Below are positions 44,267 to 55,100 of a stretch of DNA of 64,000 nucleotides, piece after piece; position 1 is the stretch's first letter, and each line of letters starts with the position of its first letter. The notes beneath the pieces were generated by a model. It worked only from the letters and a program-made list of their open reading frames with translations, ran no database searches and was not told the origin of the DNA. Source of the DNA: Actinernus sp. WN-2022 (Eukaryota > Cnidaria > Anthozoa > Actiniaria > Actinernidae); NCBI GenBank assembly GCA_030867875.1, contig JAOWCC010001589.1, forward strand, positions 78,949,537 through 79,013,536, in the 5' to 3' direction. A program made the translations under genes and the position numbers.

Positions 44267-45065
44267 TGTGGACGCGGATTTGTGCAGTGCGGTATAAATG
44301 TTCTAGTTAATTTTCTATTCTTCGTTTTAGTCCTTTATGTTTGCACGTTTTGGCATGTATTGCCGTGAGATTACGTGCTGGCCTCACAAATACGGATTTG
44401 TGCAGTGCGGTATAAATGTTCTAGTTAATTTTCTACACTTCGTTTTAGTCCTTTATTTTTTCACGTTTTGGCATGTTTTGCCGTGAGTTTACGTGCTGGC
44501 CTCACAAATACGGATTTGTGCAGTGCGGTATAAATGTCCTAGTTAATTTTCTATTATTCGTTTTAGTCCTTAATTTTTTTCACGTTTTGGCATGATTTTG
44601 CCGCGAGTTGGGCACACGTTTTGCCGTGAGTTTGGTACTTGTGTTGCCGTGAGTTTACGTGCTGGCCTCACAAATACGGATTTGTGCAGTGTGGTAATGT
44701 TCTAATTAGTTTGGTAATCCTCGCTTTAGTTTTTATTTTATTTACGCTTGGCATGTGTTGCCGTGATTTTACATGCTGGCCTCACAAATACGGTTTGTGT
44801 AGTGCGATGTTTTTATTAGTTTTCCATTCCTCGCTGTATAGCCTTTTATTTTGCACGTTTTGGCATGTTTTGCCGTATGTTTGGCATATGTGTTGCCGTA
44901 AGTTTGCGTGCTGGTCTCACAAATACAGATTGTGCAGTGCAGTAATGTTCTAATTAGTGTATTTTCCTCGCTTAAAGTCTTTTATTTATTTGCACGTTTT
45001 GGCATGTTTTCGGCCGTGAATTTCGCACATGTGTTGCCGTGAGTTGGCGTGCTGGCCTCTAGCCT
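44267..45065. repeat. Tandem repeat, ~120-bp unit, 6-7 copies
   Basis: Unit 'gtgctggcctcacaaatacg' + 'gatttgtgcagtgcggtata' + 'aatgttctagttaattttct' + 'ttcgttttagtcctttat' + 'cacgttttggcatgttttgc' + 'cgtgagttt'. Copies diverge downstream. ORFs through it (e.g. 44639-44953) are repeat translations. Confidence 0.85.
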
Positions 45066-45069
45066 CTAG

Positions 45070-45195
45070 TTTTTTTCGCGCAGCAAACGGATCATCGAAG
45101 CGGCTGCCATATTGGCCGAGCGTGAGAGACCTGGGATCGAATGACAAATGGAGGGGGGAGGGGCGCTTTGATGATCCGTTTGCTGCGCGAAAAAA
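45070..45195. mobile_element. 126-bp MITE
   Basis: Inverted ends 'tttttttcgcgcagcaaacg' + 'gatcatc' / 'gatgatccgtttgctgcgcg' + 'aaaaaa'. Inserted after the last unit of the 120-bp repeat. Confidence 0.85.
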
Positions 45196-46630
45196 CACCA
45201 TCTACCGCCTGAAAGCAGGCTAGCCTCAAAAACAATACAAAAGATACCTTTTGAATACCGCGTAATGTCAGTTCTCAGGGTTAGGTTCACAGGTAAAGAA
45301 CGAGGTCTCACCGAGTTAACCTACCACGGTAAACTATCGCAAATCATTTTTTTCCCAACAACAAACTAAACTAGAGAAGCGAGCAGGACCAAGATGCGGA
45401 GAAAAGTGATTCAAGCGCACGCAATCAATCAAGTTCAAGTTTATTAATTTACTCATCAACTACATTTTGTTTAATAGAAATTGAAATTGAAATAAGAATT
45501 CGAACTAGAAAATAATTGACATTAAGCTTACATGCATATATTAGATGATCATGATATTTGGAAGATAATAAATTAATAATTATTATTTATAAGTATTATA
45601 GAAAATATATATAAACAGTATACAATGAAGTGAGTAATAAATGTAAATTGTGACAATAATAGAAATATAAGTTGAGGAGTGAGGGATTCTCTAATAACAG
45701 AGCTAATCGAGAGAGAATCAATCTTGCGCGAGCAATCACGCAATCCACCGTGGTACGAACACTGCTAACCGCCGTGGAAAGCGAGCAGCACCGTGGTATG
45801 TCCTATTTCCAATGGCAATCAGGTGAATCAGCCAATCAGAAAACGAGAAACTGAGCAGTTGTTGTAAAAATAATATTGATCACCTCATCTTTCTAATCCA
45901 GTCAGTGATTTAATATTCACTCTGTCATATACAAATAAATAATGGCAATTTATAAATTTGGACTGCAGAAAGAATAGGATGAAATTTAGATTACTGCTTC
46001 TATGTTTACCGGTTGAAGAATATATAAAATGTCCAGCTTTTGATGAAATGGAATTACCCTATATCATTATGACGTCACGGCTTGTTTATGAGGGGGACAG
46101 AATCGACTTGAACAATAGAAGTTTGAACTAAATCTGCTCTGCTGAGGAAAATTTAACTTCGAATTGTCTGGTTTCCAGATATCAGCTGTATCAATGTTTA
46201 TCCCACAATATTTACCGTATTTGGTGGCTGTTACCGCTATTCTACGTTCTTCAAAATGCATTTGATAGCGATTTCCTTTGTGTTGTTGCTGTTTTGTCCC
46301 TGTTTTGTCCCCCTCCCACGACCGTGATCCTTAGCGTTTAAAGTGCCTATAACCCCAAATTTGAAGTATTTTTAATAAATTCTTTACATCCTTCTTATCA
46401 ATAATTCGAAGAGAAAAAAAGGAAAAAAGTAAGAGTTCGACCTTATTTCTGGGGTCAAACATTGTAAAACAACCCGATTTGGGCACCCTGTCCCAAATGG
46501 CCGTCAGCTGGAGTCTGGAAGTAGCCTGGGAACGAAACCGGAAAGCAACGTCATAGTAGTGAGAGAAAGCGAACAACCAACAACAAAGACAGTAAAAACA
46601 GGGCGAACCGAGCGAATAACTCGATTTGAA
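45196..46630. other. AT-rich, no gene recognised
   Basis: At 45760-45850 'ccgccgtggaaagcgagcag' and 'ccaatggcaatcaggtgaat' + 'cagccaatcag' have inverted counterparts at 31413 and 30715-30745, so this is dispersed repeat. The rest is AT-rich. Confidence 0.4.
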
Positions 46631-47001
46631 ATGCCAAACAGATGTGTATTTGGGGGCTGTAGGAATGAGCCAGACTCAAAAAAGGATAGCTCTAACACAA
46701 GGTCCCGTTTTTAAGCGATGATCGGCCAGAAGCAAAGAAGAGAAGACGCCAGTGGTTGAGGTTCGTGCGAACAAAGCGAGCGAAGTGGGAACCGACGAAG
46801 AACGTTTGTTTGGTTCACTCCAAGCCGGAAGACTTTATAAGATTTTCTTTAGTCCTTGACTCTACGCCAAGACTGAAGTCGGTTGAATATGGAGTTGTTC
46901 CTATTCCATCAGTCCATGCCATCGAAACCGATTTAAGCCATTCTCCGATTTTGGTAAGTGCTTTTGAGTTGCATGGCAATACAGATTTATACAGTAGCGC
47001 T

Positions 47002-47115
47002 ATAGCCTCCTAGTCCTATACTGCTATAGCAGCCGTTGTGTAGCGCTTCCGTTCACTCCATTTCCCGGAATGGAGTGAAATGGAAGCGCTACAAAACGGC
47101 TACTATAGGAGGCTA
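47002..47115. mobile_element. Palindromic element, 50-bp arms
   Basis: 'tagcctcctag' ... 'gtagcgcttcc.ttcactcca' tttcccgga 'atggagtgaaatggaagcgc' ... 'ctataggaggcta'. Lies in the first intron of the THAP gene. Confidence 0.75.
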
Positions 47116-47898
47116 GCAATACAGTGGAACCTGCATGTATAAAGAAGTTCCTAGGGAAAGGAAGAAAACTTCATTATGACCGGGTTCCACGTACTGAACA
47201 TTGTTTTCACCACAAGTGTATTAGACTAAGAGAGTGCATGTTATATCGTTATTTAGTATGAGGGAAATAACCATGAATAAATCAGACAACTTTCTTTAGA
47301 TGACACCTGCACCTATGGACAGGACACCATGCTTAACAAGCAGCCAAGGGCAGAAGCAACCCAGAAGAGACAACAAAGGATGACTGTTATAGATGTTCCT
47401 CCTTCAGCTCCAGGTAATTCAAATTGTTTTGTATAAAATATTTTTTTGCACAAAAGAAACTATTCAAATTCTGAAAATATTCAAACAAAATAGAATCTGT
47501 GCTAATCACACCTTCTGTGTATGTCCCCCAATAACACCTACATGTAGCTCTTGCTCAAGCAGTGCAAATACACCTACATGTATCAAACTGTTGGACATGT
47601 CATATAAAGGTATACTGCTTGTTTAGTCGGAAGACTAAACAAAATATTAAAATACCAGCTGGAAACATATAATATTACACTGTAAGTTTGTATTTAAAAC
47701 GAAACCAGTGCTTTATTTACCATAAACTAATATATATATACCCATAACTAACTTAATAATAATTGTTATTTTTGTATTTTAGTGCCAGAAGTTCCAGTTC
47801 CACTTGCTGTGAGGCCAGAAATTCCAGTTGCACCTGCTGTAAGGCCCACAAAAACCAAGGCAAAACCCCATTGCTCAGTGTGCAAGAAACCTATTAAA

Positions 47899-48025
47899 TT
47901 AAAATTAATTAAATTGTTAATCTCTAAATTATATATTGTTTCTTTTTTTGAATTTATTTGTGGAACTCTGTAAACTAGCTTGTAGCTAAGACTGTATGTC
48001 CTCCTCATTAAATAAAGTATTGTGT
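47899..48025. mobile_element. 127-bp insertion with 12-bp target duplication in THAP exon
   Basis: Flanked by identical AAACCTATTAAA (47887-47898 and 48026-48037). Removing it plus one repeat rejoins the reading frame exactly (KKPIK + EHKGVVDC). The insert is AT-rich, has no inverted ends, and ends 'attaaataaagtattgtgt', like a transcript 3' end with a polyadenylation signal. Confidence 0.85.
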
Positions 48026-48230
48026 AAACCTATTAAAGAGCATAAAGGTGTTGTTGATTGTCCAAAGAACAACCCTCATCCCCTTATAAGTACAGAGTGA
48101 ACCAGAAATGTCTACCAGCTATCTCAGTGATTTGATATGTTATCAATGGACAATCTAGGTAGCAATATATTATACTGTCAACTTCCATAGGCTAATCACT
48201 CCTGTGACCAGCTCAGTGAAATCGATTGCC

Positions 48231-48429
48231 CTATTTTATTGGCATGACATCAAAACAAATAGATGAAAGCCGCCATTCTTATTTTATTGGGAAAATGAGC
48301 TAATTTGAAGGAAGGCAATCTATGGCAGAACAGCTTTATTTTGTATGTCTATTGTTAAAGACGAGTGTTTTGACCCCCTAAGATGGCAGCTGTGTCTATC
48401 ATGTGACACCATAATTAAATAGGGCAATT
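48231..48429. mobile_element. MITE with ATTGCCCTATTT ends
   Basis: Inverted 'attgccctattttatt' / 'aattaaatagggcaat'; imperfect 8-bp flanks (tgaaatcg, tgaatttg). Directly precedes a family C element. Confidence 0.6.
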
Positions 48430-48440
48430 GAATTTGAGGC

Positions 48441-48726
48441 TTAAAGGGGCTATGTCACGGTACTATGCATGTATGGAGTCAGTGTTCGATTGGTGGGTTA
48501 AAACAGTTCAACCCCCTCCTTCAATGCTGGATTGAAAGTTGTTCGTTATTTTACTTGAATAATGTGTATTTACACAATTTATTAGTCATTTTTGAATATT
48601 TGCTTTGATTTTTACCATCCCACACGTGCACGAGGTTTGTCAGTTCATATGAGAATCTCTGATAATGAGTGGGTCCGGCCCGGACATCTAATGTAATGGT
48701 CTCTCACCATGATACAGTTCCTTTAA
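48441..48726. mobile_element. MITE family C, copy at 48.4 kb
   Basis: TTAA at both ends; 'aggggctatgtcacggtact' start, 'accatgatacagttcct' end; same interior order as 58977-59279. Confidence 0.8.
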
Positions 48727-49142
48727 GGTTAGGCCAGAGCATTGAAAACATGTTCATCTTGTAAAAGGGGTTAGTCAGATTTTACTGTTTTCCAATTTAC
48801 TACTCAAACATTTAAATTTTAATATTATAATCCTATTTTCGAAATTTGTGTAAAATTATAGAAAGGAACACAGGGTGCGATGCAAGTGCTTCCAATAGCC
48901 CAGGGCTAGTAGTTTCGCTTGTCAGGGTAGTGATTCCTGTTCACAGGTTGCCTGAATGGACATTGAATGGACATATGGACATACATGTAGGTTAATAGCC
49001 CACATTCGATATATGCTTCACTTCTCACACACAAAGGTTCTGGGGCATAATTAAATTCATTATTGTTATTTCATTAATCACTGCACATTATTCCCCAGAG
49101 CCTTGTACATGTATTGAATCATTTGTATGTGACCAGTGAAGC

Positions 49143-50420
49143 CTATATCAAAAGTGGCCAATGGCACTGAAAGTTTGACTGTTCATTGTTGTTCTCCTTA
49201 AAGTTTATATAAGTTATATATGAAGTACTTTCATCTTCTTCAAATCCAGTGAAGGTTTCTTTCCCAGCATTGAATTTTGTCCTGATTGTGTCATATGCAC
49301 ATGCTAGTAGAGGAATTCTATTGTTGCCCAGATAACCGTAGACTAACTGGATGTACATGTACTCTCTGTATGAGACAACTCGTAGAAATCTGTAAATAAA
49401 GAAGTTTATATGTTAGTACCAATTGTTTGATACAGTTGAAGCCCTTTGTGAAACTGCCCTTGTAGGTGACCAGCTCCCCTCAGAGACCACTTTTGTGCTC
49501 TGTAGTAACCAGCCACTCTCATAAGTGACCACCGCGCATACCACCACCTTTGGAATTTTTCTTTGTTTTTAAACTCTTGTAAGTAACCACTCCAGAGACA
49601 TGATCCCAGACTGTGCAGAGTCAACTAAATATAAATATGCACTAGCATTTTGCAACAATATTCTTATTATATCTGACATTCAAGCTGTTACAGTAGAGTA
49701 GTACAGTATTGTATACTGTGATATCAGTCGCATTATATATGTATCCCATGGGTGTGGTGTGTGCAAGCTCTCATAAGCGAGCAACTACTCCTGATTCCAG
49801 TTCTGACTAGTTATGAGCACATTTTCCTGATTCCCAGTGTGGTTGCTTACGAGACTCGAGAGCTACTATTTTTAATTAACATGCACGATAGATCAAAATA
49901 CTCTGATAAACCTTCCACTTTCCTGGTCAGACTAAACATGGAACTGTGTTCATTGATTTCAATTCATACCTTGGTCATTATTGAGCATTATTAATGCTCG
50001 CGGACTCGCTCGTTCGAGATACGATACGAAAACCTTGTGAATAAAAACGATATATGATTGTTGCGATTGGAAGGATCACTGGATTCTTTTGGCATCCTGC
50101 ATTGCTGCAATGCCGTTTTTTTTGGGAGACCACGGCCACGGGAAGCCCATGAAGGGCTATGATAACTTATTTTAATTTTGGACAGTTTAACTCACCAGCT
50201 TTTCCTTGCTTCGAGGCCTTCCACTGAACCGATTCTGGAGGTTTCCATCTGTACTCTTGTAACCCCATTCTTCATCGGCGAGTGGCTCATCCGCGCCGTC
50301 CGCTCTCTTCGCCGGCAGATTCTTCTGCTTCAAGCTCATAGTCATAGTTGATAAAATTTAGCTCGGAATTGTCTGATGAACAACTGTCTTGAGTTCAGAT
50401 TCGGAGCCTGACGAAGACAT
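49143..50420 (-). pseudogene. Remnant of P2X7 C-terminal-domain-like gene
   Basis: Minus strand. Exon at 49143-49389: FLRVVSYREYMYIQLVYGYL then GNNRIPLLACAYDTIRTKFN ... TGFEEDE, resembling the cytoplasmic cysteine-rich domain of the P2X7 receptor (pattern R-x-x-AYR-x-Y ... LPSC-x-x-x-IR-x-x-FP ... Y-x-GF). Upstream 50207-50420 has MSSSGSESEL, then NSELNFINYDYELEAEESAG, then ADEPLADEEW in three different frames, as in a frameshifted acidic N-terminus. No channel domain is present. Such stand-alone domains are repeated in coral genomes; this copy looks dead. Confidence 0.55.
49410..49640. repeat. Dispersed 'agtgaccac' repeat
   Basis: 'gtaggtgaccagctcccctc', 'agagaccacttttg', 'ataagtgaccaccgcg', 'gtaagtaaccactcc' repeat a ~25-bp motif. 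A related inverted pair ('tctcataagcgagcaac' / 'gttgcttacgaga') lies at 49770-49860. Confidence 0.5.
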
Positions 50421-51835
50421 TTTGTCAAAAAATCCAGCAGAAAATTACAGAACTTACGACGAGAGAAGCCTTAACAGGCTAGCAGGAGAAAATGCTGTTT
50501 TGCCGTTTTAGTGAAAAAGGTTGACAAGTGGTATTTTTGAAAATACCAGCCTTATATTTTGGCTACTTTTGAATAAAGACATTGAAAAAAATGCAGACTT
50601 TTTCAACAAAAACTAAAGAATTTGGGTCTTTCTTCAGGGAGCACATAAATTTATGCTTTCCTTTGCCGTCTGGGAATCCATAAATTTATGCTTTCCTTTG
50701 TCAGTGTGGGAATCCATAAATTTATGCCTTCCTCGGTAATAGGTAAATTTTAATAATCATATAATTTGTTACAATTTTCAACTTCTTAACTGAAAACATA
50801 CTTTAAAAAATATCAAACTAGTAAGAATAAAGGGAACCAACTTGAAGAATATTGTGATCTGGAAGGACTTTTTGGTAAATGGCAAAATGGCACTTTTACC
50901 TGCTAGGCTGTTCTTTATCACGTGACATGGCTCCCTACTATGACGTAACTAGTCCCAGACCCCACCAAGTCGCTAAGCTGACGGTAAAAGTTCACGGCTC
51001 TCATCTTTGAAAAGCCGTAAAAAAATGAGAAATGCTTTAAAACCATTTTTTTTTCCGGGAAGTTGCATAGAATACTTCTAAGTTTGATCTGAAAGCGTAA
51101 CTTTTTTGGGGTTATAGGCACTTTAAACAATAGATTGTTTTGATATGACGTCATAGTGATATAGGTCAATTAAAACTAAACGGGTTTAGAACAGTTCGGC
51201 TTTCTTAAAACAACTTTGATATTTTTTGTTTCAAAACTGAAACCTAGTTTGTTAGTCTGTTGAAGTTATTTACATTTATGAATAATAGCTTCTATGTTGG
51301 CGGCTTCATGCCTGGCTGGCTGACTGATGTCTGATTGACTGACTCTGTATAGTAGAGTAGGGGATTTGAGGTGAACATATCACTTTCGCGGGTAGAGTCG
51401 ATGGCTAAGAGAATAATAGGCGCAATCGTTTATCTGCTGAAATTTGACACCTGTCGTATACAAACATGCGACTTCCGCACGACATCTCCGAAGTTCTTGA
51501 TCTTTTCGTTGACTTAGAAAAATAATCATTTCAAAACTTTCAGTTCCGACATTTGTGTTCATAAAATAAATAAAAGTAATGTACATGAGGGAGGGCAGTA
51601 CCAGGTCTGGATTTGAAATAATTCCAATTTCCGTGACCCGTTTTTTCGTAAAATTATGTTGAATTCCGGATTATATATGATTCAGAATAATGAAACTGAG
51701 AAAATCTGTGTTTGTTTTCACAATAACTTGGAAACCAGGTCTGGTTCTGGACCCCATGCCACACATACAGTACTGTACCTATTTATCATACAAGTGCCTG
51801 GAATGCCTTCAAGTCTCTTCTTCGATAAAAGAGCT
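50421..51835. other. No gene recognised; small tandem repeats
   Basis: 'ataaatttatgctttccttt' occurs three times at 50645-50730. 51600-51780 is an inverted relative of the G-rich relic at 27556. The rest is unassigned. Confidence 0.4.
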
Positions 51836-52122
51836 TCATTGATAGAATGGATTGCAAGCAGCAAGGTCGTCCCATAATGACTGTATCATTTCTTTGATGG
51901 TTAGTTCTTTTCCTAGCATGCCAGCAACCAGGTTATTGGGGTCCCTGCTACCGCCATGTGCTAACATAGTGTCCCTGTATCTGTTGCCCATTTCTCTCGA
52001 GAATGGGTCTGCCTCAAAGCACTGGTGCCACACCCGTGATGCTACAGCTCTTGACCACAAGTAGGAATAGTAACGTGCACCATAGCCATTCAGGTGACTA
52101 AACCTCTGCTGCCAAGCAGTGG
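51836..52122 (-). CDS. MIPEP: MIPEP exon 3
   Basis: 287 bp, [20 protein letters not shown] ... [10 protein letters not shown] then TGA at 51836-51838. Acceptor TCTTTCCAG. Confidence 0.95.
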
Positions 52123-55100
52123 CTGGAAAGAAATGGTGTAGGAACCAATAAATTATTACCTCATGAATTAGAATATTCCAGTTGTGTGCATTAATTTACA
52201 ACATGTCTGTTAAGGCTACAGTTAGCCCCTTCTTTGCCATTTAATTTTCCTGAGTGGTACTTAATCTTCCTGCCCAGTTGGCCACTTCTCTTCTGTGATT
52301 TGATTCATTAAAATTTTCTGAAAAGGAAAGCACTAAACAATGGAATACAGAGAATGTAAGGCTTTTTTTTTCACCATTTATAGAGTGCTGAATGACATCA
52401 TTAAGTCTGATAACAGCTTCAATCAGCACTTCCCCGAAGAACTGAGTCTGTGCCTGGTGTTTTGACTGAGAAAGAGCCTTGTGTCTTGCTCGTAGGTTGG
52501 GCCATGAGTTCTTCAGCTTTCTTTGGAATATTGGACAACATTTACTTGCCATTGATTCCAATATGAAGTTATTAGGTCGAATTAACAAATCGCACACATT
52601 TTGCCATTGTCTGTACTCGTATTGATCATAGAAATGACACCATAAAATGTTCAAAACTCAAGTGGAACAACGAGTGTAGCGCATTTTATGGCGTCATTTC
52701 TATGATCAATACGAGTACAGACAATGGCAAAATGTGTGCGATTTGTTTTTTACAACGACGAAGCACTTATAGCTTCAAATGAGTGCATAATAAACTGCTT
52801 TCGAGTCGAAAAAGGCAAAACGTAAACACTTCTAATTACCGTTGCCGAGAGAAAGCTTTCTTAGACAAATGGCAATTTGGTTCACCGATTAACTTCTGTA
52901 ATTGATGGAATGCATGTGAAATCCTTTCAGGTTTTTTTTCTGGATCAGAAAAGTTATTGTTATATAATTAAAAACTTCTGAGCTCTGAGAGAACTAGTCT
53001 AGTCACAAAGTCTGACTACAAGTACAAATTCGCCAAAACTTTCTATTCTCCACTCAAGAGAAAACTCTCATTTTGCCAAATGGCACACTACAAAGAAGTA
53101 TGACTCACCGATTGACTTCTCCTAGTAATAAAATGCTTGTAAAATCCTCACTTTCTTGTTTTTGGAAGCGAAGTTAACATCCATTTGAATTCACAAACCT
53201 CGCCATGAAAGCACTTTGCAAAGCTACCACGGCTTGCGAGTGACATCATTTTCATTGTATGTACTTATTTTGCATATAGTGGAGAGCCAATCAGAACGCG
53301 AGAAAATTGGATGTTGTTGTAAAAATGGCTTTAGACTTGGTATATATTTTGAAGAATGAAAATGTGGGGAGGACTATGCCGCTGTTTGGTTGGATTTCCC
53401 AGCTTGCTTTGTGGTTAGAGTGGTTGAATTTAGCTTGCGGTGCAGTGCTTACAGAATGAATGGCTTGGTGCTGGGAAAGTTTAAGTCTTCAGGGACAGAA
53501 AGCAAGGTTAGTGGAAACTTGAAAGCCTATATTTGATGTGAAACATGCATTTTTGTAAGAAAATTTAGAATCTGAGGAGAGAACTATTTTTTTCTGTAAG
53601 TGTCATTTTAATTATTTTTTTTCTGAAATGAAATGATGTACAATTATGCAAAGAAAGGAGGATTTAGATGAAATTCTTCATTTTTAATATGCCTAATGCA
53701 GTTCAATAGGATCATTTGTCTATACATTATGCTGTGTGGCAATAAGAGGGCCTTCCTCTTTAAACTTAGCAAATATTAGACTGAAATCCTCAAATCAAGT
53801 AACCAGTGAAATACATCTAAATAATGACATGTACCGGCCTTAAAACTATGAATTTCTAACAAGACCTGAGACAACCATAGGGGCTGATCAAAGTCAGGAC
53901 CCAGCTCATCCTCAGATCAAATTGGAATATACATACGTATATTGTTGGAGCAAAATCTGAAAACTGAAATGAGAAATCTGAGACCAAAAGAATTAAGGTA
54001 TATGTTGTAGGTTGTTTCTCAATTCAGGTTGTTTTTAAAACAACCTAGGTCATTTTAAAACAACCTAGGTCATTTTAAAACAACCTAGGTCATTTTAAAA
54101 CAACCTAGGTCATTTTAAAACAACCTAGGTCATTTTAAAAAAGATAAAAAAATCACCCACCCCTCCCCCACAAAATATTTTTTGACGAACTACCCCTCCC
54201 CTCTACTTCCTTCCCCTCCCTTCCCACTGCCTCTCAATTTTCTCCTTGTCCCCCTTGACACACCTTACTGTACTGTACCACTTACCTCAACGGTCACCCA
54301 TCCACTTACTAACCTTGCCTGGTCGGGCTTAACTTGGCCGAATCACAAGGAACGCCTGGTAGATATTAATCCAGTGGATTATCGCACTGCGCCACGAAAG
54401 CGCTTGTTGATTTGAACACATCATTTATTCTCCAAGTTACTTATCGTCGAACCCAGTCCCTCTCGTTATGTGCGCATGCGTACTACTAACAAAATCGGAC
54501 TTTGAAACATCTTTCGAAAACATTGTAGGGACGACATTAAACAACACGTTTGTGTTGACTCTGCGTTCTTTTATGAAAGCTGCAGCAAATCAAGGGAAGT
54601 AAGGAAGCTAAATCCAGAAAAAATACTTTGTTTCTCGACTTTATTACGGCTCCACTCGTACTTCGAAACAAACTGTGTCAACCGAACCGACTTAGAGTAA
54701 TCACTGACCGAAAGTAAAGACAAAAGAAAGCGCATCACCTCTAACATTAACTGTATTATATTGTCTTAATTGTCAGTCTATAATCAAAGAACTCCGAGAA
54801 TGTGAAAAGACGTAAAAAATGGATAAATGATCGGGCGCTTTCTCAGTGTATAAGCATATTAATTATTCATATTGTCGAATTTTCATACAAACCTTCTAAA
54901 ACCTAACCCCAAATTTGAAAAAACCCTAACCATTTTAAATCCCAAATCATTAATAGAACGAGTCTAAATACATCTGAACTTAATGGAGAATTTAGCGAAG
55001 TTTTCAAGTGTTTTCAAGTGCACTTTTCTTCAATGGTCCTGTGAACTAATTAATCCAAAACCTAACCCTGTATTTAAAAAAAACCTAACCGTCAACAAGG

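Larger units (their letters stand above)
46631..48100 (+). pseudogene. THAP-domain gene, frameshifted and insertion-split
   Basis: Exon A (46631-46953): MPNRCVFGGC starts a THAP C2CH zinc finger, continues in another frame as DDRPEAKKRRRQWLRFVRTK ... KWEPTKNVCLVHSKPEDF. The two halves are one base out of register between about 46684 and 46712. Exon B (47300-47413) reads DTCTYGQDTMLNKQPRAEAT ... IDVPPSAP, exon C (47783-47898) VPEVPVPLAVRPEIPVAPAV ... KPHCSVCKKPIK, and the last part EHKGVVDCPKNNPHPLISTE is at 48038-48100 beyond an insertion. THAP domains bind DNA and occur in many transposase-derived proteins. The phase between exons A and B does not match either frame. Probably a dead copy of an expanded family; a single-base assembly error could explain only part. 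Confidence 0.75.

Noticed and set aside
43866..44297. 143-codon ORF with hydrophobic stretches, possible membrane protein
   Set aside because: Its second half merges into the 120-bp tandem repeat and the start has no clear gene context; only a possible short exon is noted.
44639..44953. 104-codon Cys-rich ORF
   Set aside because: Periodic with the 120-bp tandem repeat; Cys spacing reflects the repeat.
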